A stretch of 64,000 nt of DNA, from positions 3,472,001-3,536,000 of the forward strand of contig NC_003155.5 of NCBI RefSeq assembly GCF_000009765.2, given 5' to 3'. A program made the translations under genes and the position numbers. Below are positions 7,435-17,080 of the stretch, piece by piece. Positions within the stretch are counted from its first letter, which is position 1. Each line of letters starts with the position of its first letter. The notes under the pieces are model-generated. The model worked only from the letters and a program-made list of their open reading frames with translations, made no database searches and had not been told where the DNA came from. This DNA is from Streptomyces avermitilis MA-4680 = NBRC 14893 (GTDB lineage Bacteria > Actinomycetota > Actinomycetes > Streptomycetales > Streptomycetaceae).

Positions 7435-7773
7435 CTAGGCCTTCGCGACCGCGGGAGCGTCGTCCGCGACCCTCGGCTCCAGCTCGCGGGAGATCCTGCG
7501 CTCCACGAAGAACGCGGCCGTCGGGATCGTGCCCGCCAGCAGCACCCACAGCTGCTTGGCGACCGGCCACTTCGCCTTGGCGCCCAGGTCGAAGGCGAAA
7601 ACGAGGTAGACGACGTAGAGCCATCCGTGGGCGATGGCCACGACCCGGGTGAAGTCGGCGGCGCCGTCGACGTCGAAGCCGTACTTGGCGATCATGCTGA
7701 GACACAGCAGGACCAGCAGCACGCCGGTGACGTAGGCCAGGACGCGGTAGCGGGTCAGCACGCTCTTTTTCAT
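7435..7773 (-). CDS. DUF3817-family small membrane protein
   Basis: 112 residues from the ATG at 7773 (MKKSVLTRYRVLAYVTG). Three hydrophobic segments are visible (about 10-32, 43-65 and 73-92), with the family pattern AYVTGVLLVLLCL, AHGWLYVVYLVFAFDL and LLAGTIPTAAFFVERR. Proteins of this type are common in actinobacteria and end in the xFxxER+ motif; their function is not established. It lies between the MarR gene and icmA on the same strand, 65 bp below the former and 76 bp above the latter, so an operon is possible although the palindrome suggests icmA has its own promoter. A second DUF3817 gene lies at 20899-21312. Confidence 0.8.
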   Translation of the reverse strand: MKKSVLTRYRVLAYVTGVLLVLLCLSMIAKYGFDVDGAADFTRVVAIAHGWLYVVYLVFAFDLGAKAKWPVAKQLWVLLAGTIPTAAFFVERRISRELEPRVADDAPAVAKA

Positions 7774-7838
7774 GCGTACGAGCGTAACCGCCGGTTTGGG
7801 CCGATCTTGCGCCGCCCCCGAGGACGTACGGCGGTGTC

Positions 7839-8348
7839 CTACTCCTCGTCGAAGTCGTGCGCGGCGATGCGCAGCGGGCGCAGCATCGCGAAGATCTCCG
7901 CGCACTCCTCCCCGTCGTAGGCACCGAGCCCGAAGTCCATCGCCATCAGGTCGCGGGTCGCCGCGTCGCAGACCTCGCGGCCCTTGTCGGTGATCGAGGC
8001 GAGGGTTCCGCGCCCGTCGTTCGGGTTGGGGCGCTTGTCGACGAGCCCGGACGTCACCAGCCGGTCCACGGTGTTGGTGACGGACGTCGGGTGCACCATC
8101 AACCGCTCGCCGATCTTGGACATCGGCAGCTCGCCCGCCTTGGAGAAGGTGAGCAGCACCAGCGCCTCGTACCGCGCGAAGGTCAGCCCGTACGGCTTGA
8201 CGACCGCGTCGACCTCCGCCAGCAGAATCTGGTGCGCGCGCATGATCGAGGTGATCGCGGCCATGGACGGCACGTTTCCCCAGCGCTGCTTCCAGTGTTC
8301 GTCGGCGCGCGCGATGGGATCGAAGGCGAGACTGAGGGGCTTCGGCAC
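7839..8348 (-). CDS. MarR-family transcriptional regulator
   Basis: 169 residues from a GTG at 8348. The winged helix-turn-helix is clear (PMSKIGERLMVHPTSVTNTV, then DRLVTSGLVDKRPNPNDGRG), with the family Asp-x-Arg wing (NDGRGTLASITDKG). Flanking alpha helices for dimerisation lie at about residues 15-60 and 125-160. It heads the leftward set MarR, DUF3817, icmA, so it may control that group and could bind the 24-bp palindrome. The upstream region holds the terminator of the divergent-cluster hydroxylase. The effector is unknown. Confidence 0.87.
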   Translation of the reverse strand: MPKPLSLAFDPIARADEHWKQRWGNVPSMAAITSIMRAHQILLAEVDAVVKPYGLTFARYEALVLLTFSKAGELPMSKIGERLMVHPTSVTNTVDRLVTSGLVDKRPNPNDGRGTLASITDKGREVCDAATRDLMAMDFGLGAYDGEECAEIFAMLRPLRIAAHDFDEE

Positions 8349-8463
8349 GGCAATAGACCTTACCGGCCGGTCATATCGCGGTCAGCCCCGTCTCGCCCTT
8401 CGGTCGCCGCCCGTCCGTACGCCCGGCCGCCCCGGCCGGCAGTTGCGCGGCGGGCCGGCCCCC

Positions 8464-8507
8464 GCGCCCCCGCGCGCGAGACTCGAACGCCTCGCGCGCG
8501 GGGGCGC
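8464..8507 (-). terminator. Strong G/C hairpin terminator downstream of the hydroxylase gene
   Basis: A 17-bp perfect stem, 8464-8480 with 8491-8507 (arm starting GCGCCCCCGC), has a 10-nt loop. The stem continues outward through GCCGGCC with a CCC bulge. It lies 90 bp after the hydroxylase stop. Confidence 0.8.
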
Positions 8508-8597
8508 GGCCGGCACCGCCGTACTCACCGCGCTCGACGAGCCCGCCACCACGGCGGTGCCCGCCGAGCGCCCGCGGCCGGCGGCGTGTGCGATCCC

Positions 8598-10241
8598 TCA
8601 GGCCAGGTCCAGCAGGGAGGCCATGATCTCGTACAGCGTCGCCTCCGGTTCGGCCAGCGGGCCCTCGGACCGCCACGCCACATACCCGTCGGGCCGCACC
8701 AGCACCGCGCCCCGCGGCGTCGTGCCGTGGAGTTCGGCCCAGTCCGTGCCGTTCTCGGGGACGAGCTCGGCGTGCGGGTCCTTGCCGATGCGGTACGAGT
8801 CGAGGCTTACGGCGAGGCGCTCGGCAACGCTGGTCGCCGCCCGGTGCCAGGCGTCCTCGGCAGCCCCGCTGAGCAGGACGAACGAGCGCTCGTACAGATC
8901 GAGCGTGGAGGTGCGGGCGCCGGAGCGCAGGAGCCACATGTGCGGGGCGCGGCTGCCGGGTTCGCCGGCCATGGCCATCTGCTCGGGCACGACCGGGCCC
9001 GCCGGGTCGGCGCCGATGACGGCGCCACGCGGATAGCGGTAGCCCAGGGCCACCTTGAGGACACCGCCCTGACGTCCGCCGCCACCGCCGCCCGCGCCGG
9101 GAGCGGGGGCGTAGCCCGGATGGCTGTGTTCCGCGGAACGGGCCGAGGCCCGCGCGCTCGTCGCCTGCGCCACTGGGAGACGCTCGGCCTCGTAGGACTG
9201 GAGCAGCCCGGGCCCGGCCCACCCGTTCAGTACGGCGGCGAGCTTCCAGGCGAGGTTGTGTGCGTCCTGGATACCGGTGTTGGAGCCGAACGCCCCGGTC
9301 GGCGACATCTCGTGGGCGGAGTCCCCGGCGAGGAAGACCCGTTCCGACGCGTACCGCTCGGCGACCCGCTCCGCCGCGTGCCAGGGCGCCCTGCCGGTGA
9401 TCTCGACGTCCATGTCGAGATCACCGACGGCCCGGCGGATGTGGGAGACGCACCGCTCGTCGGTGAAGTCCTCCAGCGTCTCGCCCTGCTCGGGGTGCCA
9501 GGGAGCGTGGAACACCCACTTCTCCACGTTGTCCACGGGCAGGAGCGCGCCGTCCGCCTCCGGGTTCGTCAGGTAGCAGCAGATGAAGCGCCGGTCGCCC
9601 ACCGCGTCCGCGAGTGCGCGGGAGTTGAAGGTGATGCTCACGTTGTGGAACAGGTCTCCGGGGCCCGTCTGGCGGATGCCCAGGCGCTCGCGGACCGGGC
9701 TGCGCGGCCCGTCGGCCGCGATGAGGTACTCCGCCCGCACCGTGGTGTGCGCGCCGGTGTCCCGGTTCTTCATGAGCGCGGTGACGCCCTCCGCGTCCTG
9801 GTCGAAGGAGAGCATCTCGGTGGAGAACCGGATGTCGCCCCCGAGGCCGCGGGCGGACTTCAGCAGCACCGGCTCCAGGTCGTTCTGACTGCACAGACAC
9901 CATCCGCTCGGGCTGAAGCGGGCCAGGCCGCCACCCGGGTCGATCTCCTTGAACAGCCACTCGCCCTCGTCGTCGGTCAGGGACGAGGTCTGCAGGATGC
10001 CGTGGTTGTCCGCCAGGGTCGACGCGGCCTTGCGGATCGCTTGTTCGGCCCCGGCCACCCGGAACAGCTCCATCGTGCGCACGTTGTTCCCGCGCCCACG
10101 CGGGTGCTTCGAGGTGCCCGCGTGTTTCTCGACCAGCATGTGCGGGATGCCGAGCCGGCCGAGGAACAGCGAGGCGGACAGACCCACCAGGGATCCCCCC
10201 ACGATGAGAACCGGCACGTGGTGGTCGACTTCTTCGTTCAT
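8598..10241 (-). CDS. FAD-dependent aromatic hydroxylase, whiE ORFVIII-type
   Basis: 547 residues from the ATG at 10241 with GGAGG upstream. It is a class A flavoprotein monooxygenase (PHBH/phenol hydroxylase fold). The Rossmann motif is VLIVGGSLVGLSAS (residues 9-22), a DG motif lies mid-protein (YLIAADGPRSPVRERLG), and the flavin GD motif is RVFLAGDSAHEMSP followed by GSNTGIQDAHNLAWKL. A Gly-rich linker (GAGGGGGGRQGG) and a thioredoxin-like C-terminal domain follow. In spore-pigment clusters the enzyme hydroxylates the aromatic polyketide and is transcribed divergently from the PKS operon, exactly as here. The 352-bp divergent region probably contains both promoters. Soluble and cytoplasmic; NADPH and O2 are the expected co-substrates. 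Confidence 0.9.
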   Translation of the reverse strand: MNEEVDHHVPVLIVGGSLVGLSASLFLGRLGIPHMLVEKHAGTSKHPRGRGNNVRTMELFRVAGAEQAIRKAASTLADNHGILQTSSLTDDEGEWLFKEIDPGGGLARFSPSGWCLCSQNDLEPVLLKSARGLGGDIRFSTEMLSFDQDAEGVTALMKNRDTGAHTTVRAEYLIAADGPRSPVRERLGIRQTGPGDLFHNVSITFNSRALADAVGDRRFICCYLTNPEADGALLPVDNVEKWVFHAPWHPEQGETLEDFTDERCVSHIRRAVGDLDMDVEITGRAPWHAAERVAERYASERVFLAGDSAHEMSPTGAFGSNTGIQDAHNLAWKLAAVLNGWAGPGLLQSYEAERLPVAQATSARASARSAEHSHPGYAPAPGAGGGGGGRQGGVLKVALGYRYPRGAVIGADPAGPVVPEQMAMAGEPGSRAPHMWLLRSGARTSTLDLYERSFVLLSGAAEDAWHRAATSVAERLAVSLDSYRIGKDPHAELVPENGTDWAELHGTTPRGAVLVRPDGYVAWRSEGPLAEPEATLYEIMASLLDLA

Positions 10242-10257
10242 CAATGCCTCCAGCAGC

Positions 10258-10307
10258 GGACCCCGGCTACAGGGCTTCCATGGACCCCCGGCTACAGGGA
10301 GTCCATG
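10258..10307. repeat. Direct repeat GGACCCCGGCTACAGGG...TCCATG, two copies
   Basis: Copies at 10258-10282 and 10282-10307 share GGA, C4-5, GGCTACAGGG and TCCATG. Each has GGA/TCC ends, giving a mild dyad character. They begin 17 bp upstream of the hydroxylase ATG, within its leader or promoter. Confidence 0.75.
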
Positions 10308-10362
10308 CCCCGACGGGAGGGGTTCGCTCGCCCCATTCACCCGGCTGGTTCAGCCTCTGTTC

Positions 10363-10406
10363 CACCCGCTTCACCCGTGCGGTTTCACCCGCTTCACCCG
10401 TGCGGT
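10363..10406. repeat. 21-bp perfect direct repeat with 23-bp period
   Basis: Copies at 10363-10383 and 10386-10406 are identical, each CACCCGCTTCACCCG followed by TGCGGT. A 23-bp period is about two helical turns, so two regulator molecules would sit on one DNA face. Flanking sequence has degenerate TTCACCCG words that extend the array. Confidence 0.8.
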
Positions 10407-10593
10407 CACCCACGTGGTTCACGCGACTCGCGCGATGCTCCGGGCCGACCCACGATCGGGATCCGGGCTGATCGCCGTCCCCGACACCGGGGGCGTACCC
10501 GGGCATCCGGCGATCGGCCCTGTGAATCCACGACGCCTGACGCTGCTTCACAAGGCTTGGCGCCCGGGCTGTCCCTAAGGAGATGGGTGCTGG

Positions 10594-11718
10594 ATGACAA
10601 CTTCGGAACGTGTATCGCAGTCCGCGTTCGACGGCTCCCGGCTGCGGGTCGTCCTGCTGCTGGACCTCCATGACGGCGCCCAGAAGCAGTTCCTGGAGGC
10701 CTACGAACAACTGCGCAACCAAGTGGCCTCCGTGCCGGGCCACATCAGCGACCAGCTGTGCCAGTCGATCGAGAATCCCTCGCAGTGGCTCATCACCAGC
10801 GAGTGGGAGAGCGCCCCGCCCTTCCTGGCGTGGGTGAACAGCGAGGAACACGTCGAGACGGTCCAGCCGCTGCACAGCTGCGTCCGGGACACGCGGTCCC
10901 TGCGCTTCAGCGTTCTGCGCGAGACGGGGAACATCTCCGCGCCGCTCCCCCAGTCGGAGAAGGGCCGCCTCCAGGCGACGGCACGGGTGGGCGACGGCGT
11001 CGTGCGCCACGCCCTCACCTTCACCGTGAAGCCGGGCAGCGAGCCGATGGTCGCCAAGATCCTCGCCGGATACTCCTCGCCGCAGGCGCAGGTCGACGAG
11101 AACACCCGACTGCGCCGCACCTCGCTCTTCATGCACGGCAACCGGGTGGTACGCGCCATCGAGGTGGAAGGCGACCTGATGGCCGCCCTGCGCCATGTGT
11201 CCCGGCAGCCCGAGGTCATGGCGGTCGAGGAGGCCATCAACCCCTATCTGGAGCAGGACCGGGACCTCAGCGATCCGGGATCGGCCCGGGTCTTCTTCAC
11301 CCGGGCGGCGCTGCCCGCGGTGCACCATGTGTCGGTCGGCACCGGCGAGCCGTCGGACGTGGAGCGGCACGCGCTGTTCTACCCGGCCAAGAGCGGGTCC
11401 GGCATGGCCCTGGCCCGGCTGCTCGCCCGCGAGGACGAGGCGGCGGCCGACGACCCCGCCAACCCCATCCACTGCAGCACCATCTTCCAGCGCGACGACA
11501 TCGTGGTCCGTCTGGTCGATGTGCGGGGCAGCATCGAGGACGACCCCGTCCTGGCCCTCGGTCTCAAGGGCGACCGCAACGGCGCGGTCCTGTCCCGCCT
11601 GCTCGACGCCGACGCGCTCGGCGTCGACGGTGCGCCGACGACCGAGAAGGAGATCTCGCGCTTCCTCGAGCGGTCCGACATGCAACTGATCACCGACCGC
11701 AGCTCATCAGCCTCCTGA
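10594..11718 (+). CDS. SchA/CurD-like protein with N-terminal antibiotic-biosynthesis-monooxygenase domain (whiE ORFI-type)
   Basis: 374 residues; ATG at 10594 with TAAGGAGA about 10 nt upstream. Residues 15-110 form a dimeric alpha/beta barrel like quinol or antibiotic-biosynthesis monooxygenases ([20 protein letters not shown], then WLITSEWES). The remaining 250 residues match the SchA/CurD domain found only in spore-pigment clusters, and contain what look like two further ABM-like halves ([25 protein letters not shown]). It is the first gene of the rightward operon. The biochemical step is unproven; cofactor-free oxidation or control of cyclisation are the usual suggestions. Separated from the cupin gene by 73 bp. 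Confidence 0.87.
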   Translation: MTTSERVSQSAFDGSRLRVVLLLDLHDGAQKQFLEAYEQLRNQVASVPGHISDQLCQSIENPSQWLITSEWESAPPFLAWVNSEEHVETVQPLHSCVRDTRSLRFSVLRETGNISAPLPQSEKGRLQATARVGDGVVRHALTFTVKPGSEPMVAKILAGYSSPQAQVDENTRLRRTSLFMHGNRVVRAIEVEGDLMAALRHVSRQPEVMAVEEAINPYLEQDRDLSDPGSARVFFTRAALPAVHHVSVGTGEPSDVERHALFYPAKSGSGMALARLLAREDEAAADDPANPIHCSTIFQRDDIVVRLVDVRGSIEDDPVLALGLKGDRNGAVLSRLLDADALGVDGAPTTEKEISRFLERSDMQLITDRSSSAS

Positions 11719-11791
11719 CCGGAGCGTCCGGCCCGGTCCGCGGCCGGACGCGCACTACGCCGTCGGCACACATCAACTGGAGGAACCGCAC

Positions 11792-12235
11792 ATGACCACG
11801 CCCCGCCCACGCATCGTGGACCTCAGCGAGACCGAGCCCAACACCAGGCGCGGAGGTGATCTGCGCGCCATGCTCACGCCCACCGCGGTGGGCGCCAAGA
11901 GCGGCTTCATGGGCCTCGCCATCGTGCAGCCCGGCGAACGCATCGGCGAGCACTACCACCCGTACTCCGAGGAGTTCGTCTACGTCGTGAGCGGTCGGCT
12001 CGAAGTCGACCTGGACGGCGAGACGCACCCGATCCAGCCCGACCAGGGCCTGCTGATTCCCATCAACATGCGGCACCGCTTCCGCAACGTGGGCGACGTG
12101 GAGGCCCGCATGGTCTTCCACCTGGGCCCGCTGGCGCCGCGCCCCAAGCTCGGCCACGTCGACACCGAGGAGACCGACGGCCTGGAGGGAGCCGGACAGG
12201 CGATGACACCACAGCGAACCGAGGCCGTGTCATGA
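11792..12235 (+). CDS. Cupin-domain protein, whiE ORFII/CurC-type
   Basis: 147 residues with GGAGGAACC before the ATG. A single conserved cupin barrel: motif 1 is [17 protein letters not shown] (G-x2-HxH-x4-E-x5-G, the metal-binding His/His/Glu set), and motif 2 is [12 protein letters not shown] with the fourth ligand His. Known spore-pigment clusters carry an equivalent gene in this position, implicated in pigment maturation, possibly assisting cyclisation or oxidation. Its stop overlaps the KS-alpha start (ATGA at 12232-12235), so the two are translationally coupled. Confidence 0.9.
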   Translation: MTTPRPRIVDLSETEPNTRRGGDLRAMLTPTAVGAKSGFMGLAIVQPGERIGEHYHPYSEEFVYVVSGRLEVDLDGETHPIQPDQGLLIPINMRHRFRNVGDVEARMVFHLGPLAPRPKLGHVDTEETDGLEGAGQAMTPQRTEAVS

Positions 12236-13497
12236 CCCGGCGCGTGGCGGTCACCGGCGTCGGCATCGTCGCCCCGGGCGGTGTGGGCGTCCCGGCGTTC
12301 TGGGACCTCCTGGCGAACGGCCGCACCGCGACGAGGGGCATCACGCTCTTCAACCCGGAAGGTCTGCGTTCGCGTATCGCGGCCGAGTGCGACTTCGACC
12401 CGGCCGCCCACGGAATCGACGCGGCGGCCGCTGAGCGCGCCGACCGCTATGTCCAGTTCGCCATGGTCGCCGCCAGGGAGGCGGTGGGCGACGCGGGACT
12501 CGGCCCGGAGAAGGAAGACCCCTGGCGCATCGGGGTGTCCCTGGGCACCGCCGTCGGTGGCACCACGCGCCTCGAACACGACTATGTCGCGGTGAGCGAG
12601 ACCGGCCGGCGGTGGGATGTCGACCACCGCCTGGCCGACCCCCATCTGCACCGCGCGTTCTCACCCAGCACCCTCGCCTCCGAGGTGGCCGAACAGTTCG
12701 GTGCCCACGGCCCGGTGCAGACCGTCTCCACGGGCTGCACCTCCGGCCTCGACGCGATCGGCTACGCCTTCCACGCCGTACAGGAGGGACGGGTCGACGT
12801 GTGCATAGCGGGCGCTTCGGACTCGCCGATCTCACCCATCACGATGGCGTGCTTCGACGCCATCAAGGCGACCTCCCCGAACAACGACGACCCCGAGCAC
12901 GCGTCCAAGCCGTTCGACAAGCACCGCAACGGGTTCGTCATGGGCGAGGGCGGAGCCGTCCTGATCCTGGAGGAGCTCGAACACGCGCGGGCCCGTGGCG
13001 CACGTGTGTACTGCGAGATCGGCGGCTATGCCACCTTCGGCAACGCCTACCACATGACCGGCCTCACCCGTGAGGGTCTGGAGATGGCGCGTGCGATCGA
13101 CGGCGCCCTCGCGCACGCCCGGTTGGACGGCTCCGACATCGACTACGTCAACGCCCACGGCTCCGGCACCCAGCAGAACGACCGGCACGAGACAGCCGCC
13201 GTGAAACGGTCCCTGGGCGACCACGCGTACCGGACGCCGATGAGTTCGATCAAGTCGATGGTGGGCCACTCCCTGGGCGCCATCGGTGCGATCGAGGTCC
13301 TGGCCTGCGTCCTGGCTCTCGTCCATCAGGTCGTGCCGCCCACGGCGAACTACACGACCCCGGACCCCGAGTGCGACCTCGACTACGTGCCGCGCACCGC
13401 ACGGCAGGTCAAACTCCGCAACGTGTTGTCCGTCGGCAGTGGCTTCGGCGGCTTCCAGTCCGCGGTGGTGCTGACCCGCCCAGATGGGAGGACCTGA
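12232..13497 (+). CDS. Type II PKS ketosynthase alpha (KS-alpha), spore-pigment type (whiE ORFIII homologue)
   Basis: 421 residues. This subunit catalyses the decarboxylative Claisen condensations that build the poly-beta-ketone on the ACP. All catalytic residues are present at the positions of the actinorhodin enzyme: Cys169 in [12 protein letters not shown], His309 in VNAHGSGT and His346 in SMVGHSLGA. The [10 protein letters not shown]-terminus and the C-terminal [11 protein letters not shown] are typical. It overlaps the cupin stop by 4 bp and shares one base with the KS-beta start, so KS-alpha/KS-beta stoichiometry should be coupled. Confidence 0.96.
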   Translation: MTRRVAVTGVGIVAPGGVGVPAFWDLLANGRTATRGITLFNPEGLRSRIAAECDFDPAAHGIDAAAAERADRYVQFAMVAAREAVGDAGLGPEKEDPWRIGVSLGTAVGGTTRLEHDYVAVSETGRRWDVDHRLADPHLHRAFSPSTLASEVAEQFGAHGPVQTVSTGCTSGLDAIGYAFHAVQEGRVDVCIAGASDSPISPITMACFDAIKATSPNNDDPEHASKPFDKHRNGFVMGEGGAVLILEELEHARARGARVYCEIGGYATFGNAYHMTGLTREGLEMARAIDGALAHARLDGSDIDYVNAHGSGTQQNDRHETAAVKRSLGDHAYRTPMSSIKSMVGHSLGAIGAIEVLACVLALVHQVVPPTANYTTPDPECDLDYVPRTARQVKLRNVLSVGSGFGGFQSAVVLTRPDGRT

Positions 13498-14747
13498 TGA
13501 AGCCGCAGCAAAAACGGCGTGCCGCCATCACCGGCATAGGCGTCGTCGCCCCCAACGGACTGAGCACCGAGACCTTCTGGAAGTCCACCGAGAAGGGCCT
13601 CTGTGTACTGGACCGGGTGACCCGCGAGGGGTGCGACCATCTGCCCCTGCGGATCGCCGGCGAGGTCCGCGGATTCGACCCGGTGGCGCTGATCGAGGAG
13701 CGGTTCCTCGTCCAGACCGACCGGTTCACCCACTTCGCGATGGCCGCCGCCGACCTCGCCCTGGAGGACGCCCGGCTCGGCCGCACCTACACCGGCGACG
13801 AGCCGTTCGGGATCGGCGTGGTCACCGCCGCGGGGTCCGGCGGCGGCGAGTTCGGGCAGCGCGAACTGCAGCGGCTGTGGGGACAGGGGCCCAGATTCGT
13901 GGGCCCGTACCAGTCCATCGCCTGGTTCTACGCGGCCAGCACCGGCCAGATCTCCATCAGGGGCGGCTTCAAGGGACCGTGCGGCGTCGTGGCCAGCGAC
14001 GAGGCCGGCGGTCTGGACGCCCTGGCGCACGCCGCCCGAGCCGTCCGGCGCGGCACCGACGTGGTCGTGGCCGGTGCCGCCGAGGCTCCGCTGGCTCCGT
14101 ATTCGATGGTCTGCCAGCTCGGCTACGAGGACCTCAGCACCAGCGACGACCCGGCCTGCGCCTACCGGCCCTTCACCGGCGCTGCCTGCGGATTCGTGCC
14201 CGCCGAGGGGGGCGCCATGCTCGTCGTCGAGGAGGAGACGGTCGCACGGGGCCGGGAGGCCGCGATCCGGGCCTTCGTCGCCGGGCACGGTGCGACGTTC
14301 ACCGGCGCGTCCTGCTGGGCGCAGTCCCGGGAGGGTCTGGCGCACGCGATACGCGACGCGCTGAACGAGGCCCGGTGCGCGCCCGAGGAGATCGACGTCG
14401 TGTTCGCGGACGCGTTCGGCGTACCGGAGGCCGACCGTGCCGAGGCGCTGGCGATCGCCGACGTCCTGGGCGCACAGGGCCGGCGCGTGCCGGTGACGGC
14501 ACCCAAGACCGGCATCGGCCGGGCGTACTGCGGAGCGCCGGTGCTGGACGTGGCGGCGGCGGTGCTCGCCATGGAACACGGTCTCGTACCGCCCACCCCG
14601 AACGTCTTCGACCCCTGCTACGACCTCGACCTGGTGACCGGGAGCGCTCGCCCCGCCGAGCTGCGCACGGCGCTGGTCCTCAGCCGGGGACTCATGGGCT
14701 CGAACGCAGCGCTGGTGCTGCGGCACGGCGCTCATGCCCTCTCATGA
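13497..14747 (+). CDS. Type II PKS ketosynthase beta / chain-length factor, spore-pigment type (whiE ORFIV homologue)
   Basis: 416 residues with ATG at 13497 inside the KS-alpha stop (TGATG). It has the KS fold but no active-site Cys: the equivalent position is Glu169 in VVASDEAGGLDAL, where most chain-length factors carry Gln. It pairs with KS-alpha, shapes the tunnel that sets chain length, and is credited with generating acetyl primer by malonyl-ACP decarboxylation. The N-terminus ITGIGVVAPNG and C-terminal SNAALVLR are family-typical. Chain length cannot be read reliably by eye; known whiE-type systems make a C24 dodecaketide. Confidence 0.94.
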   Translation: MKPQQKRRAAITGIGVVAPNGLSTETFWKSTEKGLCVLDRVTREGCDHLPLRIAGEVRGFDPVALIEERFLVQTDRFTHFAMAAADLALEDARLGRTYTGDEPFGIGVVTAAGSGGGEFGQRELQRLWGQGPRFVGPYQSIAWFYAASTGQISIRGGFKGPCGVVASDEAGGLDALAHAARAVRRGTDVVVAGAAEAPLAPYSMVCQLGYEDLSTSDDPACAYRPFTGAACGFVPAEGGAMLVVEEETVARGREAAIRAFVAGHGATFTGASCWAQSREGLAHAIRDALNEARCAPEEIDVVFADAFGVPEADRAEALAIADVLGAQGRRVPVTAPKTGIGRAYCGAPVLDVAAAVLAMEHGLVPPTPNVFDPCYDLDLVTGSARPAELRTALVLSRGLMGSNAALVLRHGAHALS

Positions 14748-14760
14748 GAAGGAGAAAGAG

Positions 14761-15499
<739 letters not shown>

Positions 15500-15578
15500 T
15501 CCCCGACGCCGGACCGGCCGCGGACCGCCCCCTTCGGGCGGTCCGCCCGGCTTGGCGCCGACGAAAGGAAGTTCCCCC

Positions 15579-15905
15579 ATGCACCAAGCCCTGATCGTGG
15601 CCCGGATGGCGCCGGGTTCGGCCCCGGACATCGCGAAGGTGTTCGCGGAGTCCGACAGCGGCGAACTGCCGCACCTCGTGGGCGTCACCCGCCGCACCCT
15701 GTTCCAGTTCAACGACGTGTACATGCACCTGGTGGAGGCGGACCGGCCGCCCGGCCCCGCGATCGCCGAGGTGGCCGGCCACCCGGCCTTCCGGGACATC
15801 AGCGACAGGCTCTCCACCTACGTGAGCGCGTACGACCCGACGACGTGGCGCAGCCCGAAGGACGCGATGGCCCAGGAGTTCTACCGCTGGGAACGCGAGA
15901 GCTGA
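15579..15905 (+). CDS. TcmI-family polyketide cyclase (whiE ORFVII homologue)
   Basis: 108 residues; ATG at 15579 with GAAAGGAA upstream. The sequence matches the small ferredoxin-like dimeric TcmI cyclases (HQALIVARMAPGSAPDIAKV near the start; LVGVTRRTLFQFNDVYMHLV; C-terminal MAQEFYRWERE). It closes later rings of the aromatic polyketide. It is the last gene of the rightward operon, 79 bp after the aromatase gene, and is followed at once by a very strong terminator. Confidence 0.93.
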   Translation: MHQALIVARMAPGSAPDIAKVFAESDSGELPHLVGVTRRTLFQFNDVYMHLVEADRPPGPAIAEVAGHPAFRDISDRLSTYVSAYDPTTWRSPKDAMAQEFYRWERES

Positions 15906-15917
15906 GGGCCTGATAGG

Positions 15918-15981
15918 CCTGACACGTGACAAGGGCCCGCCCCCGGCATCAGCCGGGGGCGGGCCCTTGTCACGTGTCAGG
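15918..15981. terminator. Exceptionally long perfect hairpin terminator ending the PKS operon
   Basis: A 30-bp perfect stem, 15918-15947 with 15952-15981 (arm starting CCTGACACGTGAC), has the 4-nt loop ATCA. It sits between the cyclase stop at 15905 and the convergent methyltransferase stop at 16000. The outer word GTCACGTGTCAGG is repeated once more just to the right. Confidence 0.93.
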
Positions 15982-15999
15982 GTCACGTGTCAGGTCGGG

Positions 16000-17034
16000 T
16001 CAGGCAGGTACGGTGCATTCGAACGCGTGCAGGTACGCGTTGACCGGCCGGATCTCACCGACGGTCAGACCGGCCTCCGTCATGCGGGTGACCAGGCTTT
16101 CCTTGGTGTGCTTGGCTCCTCCGACGTTGAGGAGCAGCATCAGGTCCATGGACGTGGTGAACTTCATCGACGGGGTGTCGTCGACGAGGTTCTCGATGAT
16201 GACGACCCTGGCTCCGGGGCGGGCCTTCGTCATCACGTTCCGCAGGGTTCTGCGGGTGCTGTCGTCGTCCCATTCCAGGATGTTCTTGATGATGTACAGG
16301 TCGGCCTCGACCGGGATCTCCTCGCGGCAGTCCGCGCCGACGATCCGGGCCCGCGCGGCGAGCGGGCCGCCGTCACGCAGCCGGGGGTCCGCCTTCTCCA
16401 CCACGCGGGGCAGGTCGAGCAGGGTTCCCCGGATGTCCGGGTGCTTCTCCAGCAGGCTGGCGAGCACATGTCCCTGGCCGCCGCCGATGTCGGCGACCGT
16501 CGACACGCCGGTCAGGTCGAGGAGCTCCGCGACGTCCCGCGCCGACTGCTCGCTGGACGTGGTCATGGCCTGGTTGAAGACCTGGGCGGAGTCGTGCGCG
16601 TCCTCGTGCAGGTAGTCGAAGAACCCCTTGCCGTACAGCTCGTGGAAGACGCTGCCGCCCGACCGCACCGCCTCGTCGAGCCGCGGCCAGGCGTCCCAGG
16701 TCCAGGGTTCGGTGCACCAGAGGGAGATGTACCGAAGGCTGTGCGGATCGTCTTCGCGCAGCAGCCGGGACATGCTGGTGTGGACGAACCGTCCGTCGTC
16801 GTTCTGCGCGAAGATGCCGTAGCAGGACAGGGCCCGGAGCAGCCTCAGCAGGGGCCGCGGCTCGGTGCCCAGCACGGCCGCGAGTTCTTCCGCGGTGGCG
16901 GGCTTCTCGCCGAGCGCGTCGGCGACGCCGAGCTTGGCCGCCGCCCGGACGGCCGCGGCGCACGCCGCCCCGAAGACGAGCTCCCTCAGCTGCATGGCCG
17001 GGGCCGGCTGGGGGGCGGGACTCACTGTGGTCAT
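16000..17034 (-). CDS. SAM-dependent O-methyltransferase (plant-OMT/DnrK-like family), likely pigment tailoring
   Basis: 344 residues from the ATG at 17034. An N-terminal dimerisation/winged-helix region (about 15-105, with ELAAVLGTEPRPLLRLLRAL) precedes a Rossmann methyltransferase domain. The SAM-binding motif is VADIGGGQGHVL (180-191), with LLDLPRVVE afterwards. In the usual LHDWDD catalytic stretch this protein reads KNILEWDDD, so the general-base His appears to be missing. That is also true of some polyketide-tailoring relatives such as the DnrK/RdmB group. It converges on the pigment operon and is a candidate tailoring enzyme, but it could belong to a separate unit with the beta-helix gene 46 bp upstream. 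Confidence 0.85.
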   Translation of the reverse strand: MTTVSPAPQPAPAMQLRELVFGAACAAAVRAAAKLGVADALGEKPATAEELAAVLGTEPRPLLRLLRALSCYGIFAQNDDGRFVHTSMSRLLREDDPHSLRYISLWCTEPWTWDAWPRLDEAVRSGGSVFHELYGKGFFDYLHEDAHDSAQVFNQAMTTSSEQSARDVAELLDLTGVSTVADIGGGQGHVLASLLEKHPDIRGTLLDLPRVVEKADPRLRDGGPLAARARIVGADCREEIPVEADLYIIKNILEWDDDSTRRTLRNVMTKARPGARVVIIENLVDDTPSMKFTTSMDLMLLLNVGGAKHTKESLVTRMTEAGLTVGEIRPVNAYLHAFECTVPA

Positions 17035-17080
17035 TTACCGTCTCGATTCGCTTGGTCGAGCAGACAGGCGGGCCGGCCGG

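Larger units (their letters stand above)
10242..10593. promoter_or_regulatory. Divergent control region of the spore-pigment cluster
   Basis: A 352-bp gap between the hydroxylase and the SchA/CurD gene contains no plausible gene. It carries two sets of direct repeats, at 10258-10307 and 10363-10406 (listed separately), plus more scattered TTCAC(C/G) heptamer-like words. By analogy with S. coelicolor whiE it should hold two divergent, late, sporulation-specific promoters, one of which depends on sigma-F there. I could not pick a convincing -10/-35 pair. Confidence 0.6.

Noticed and set aside
7857..10673. A 938-codon plus-strand open frame over the MarR gene and hydroxylase
   Set aside because: It lies antisense to two clear genes, is Arg/Gly/Pro-rich, and includes the terminator stem; third-position GC bias favours the minus strand.
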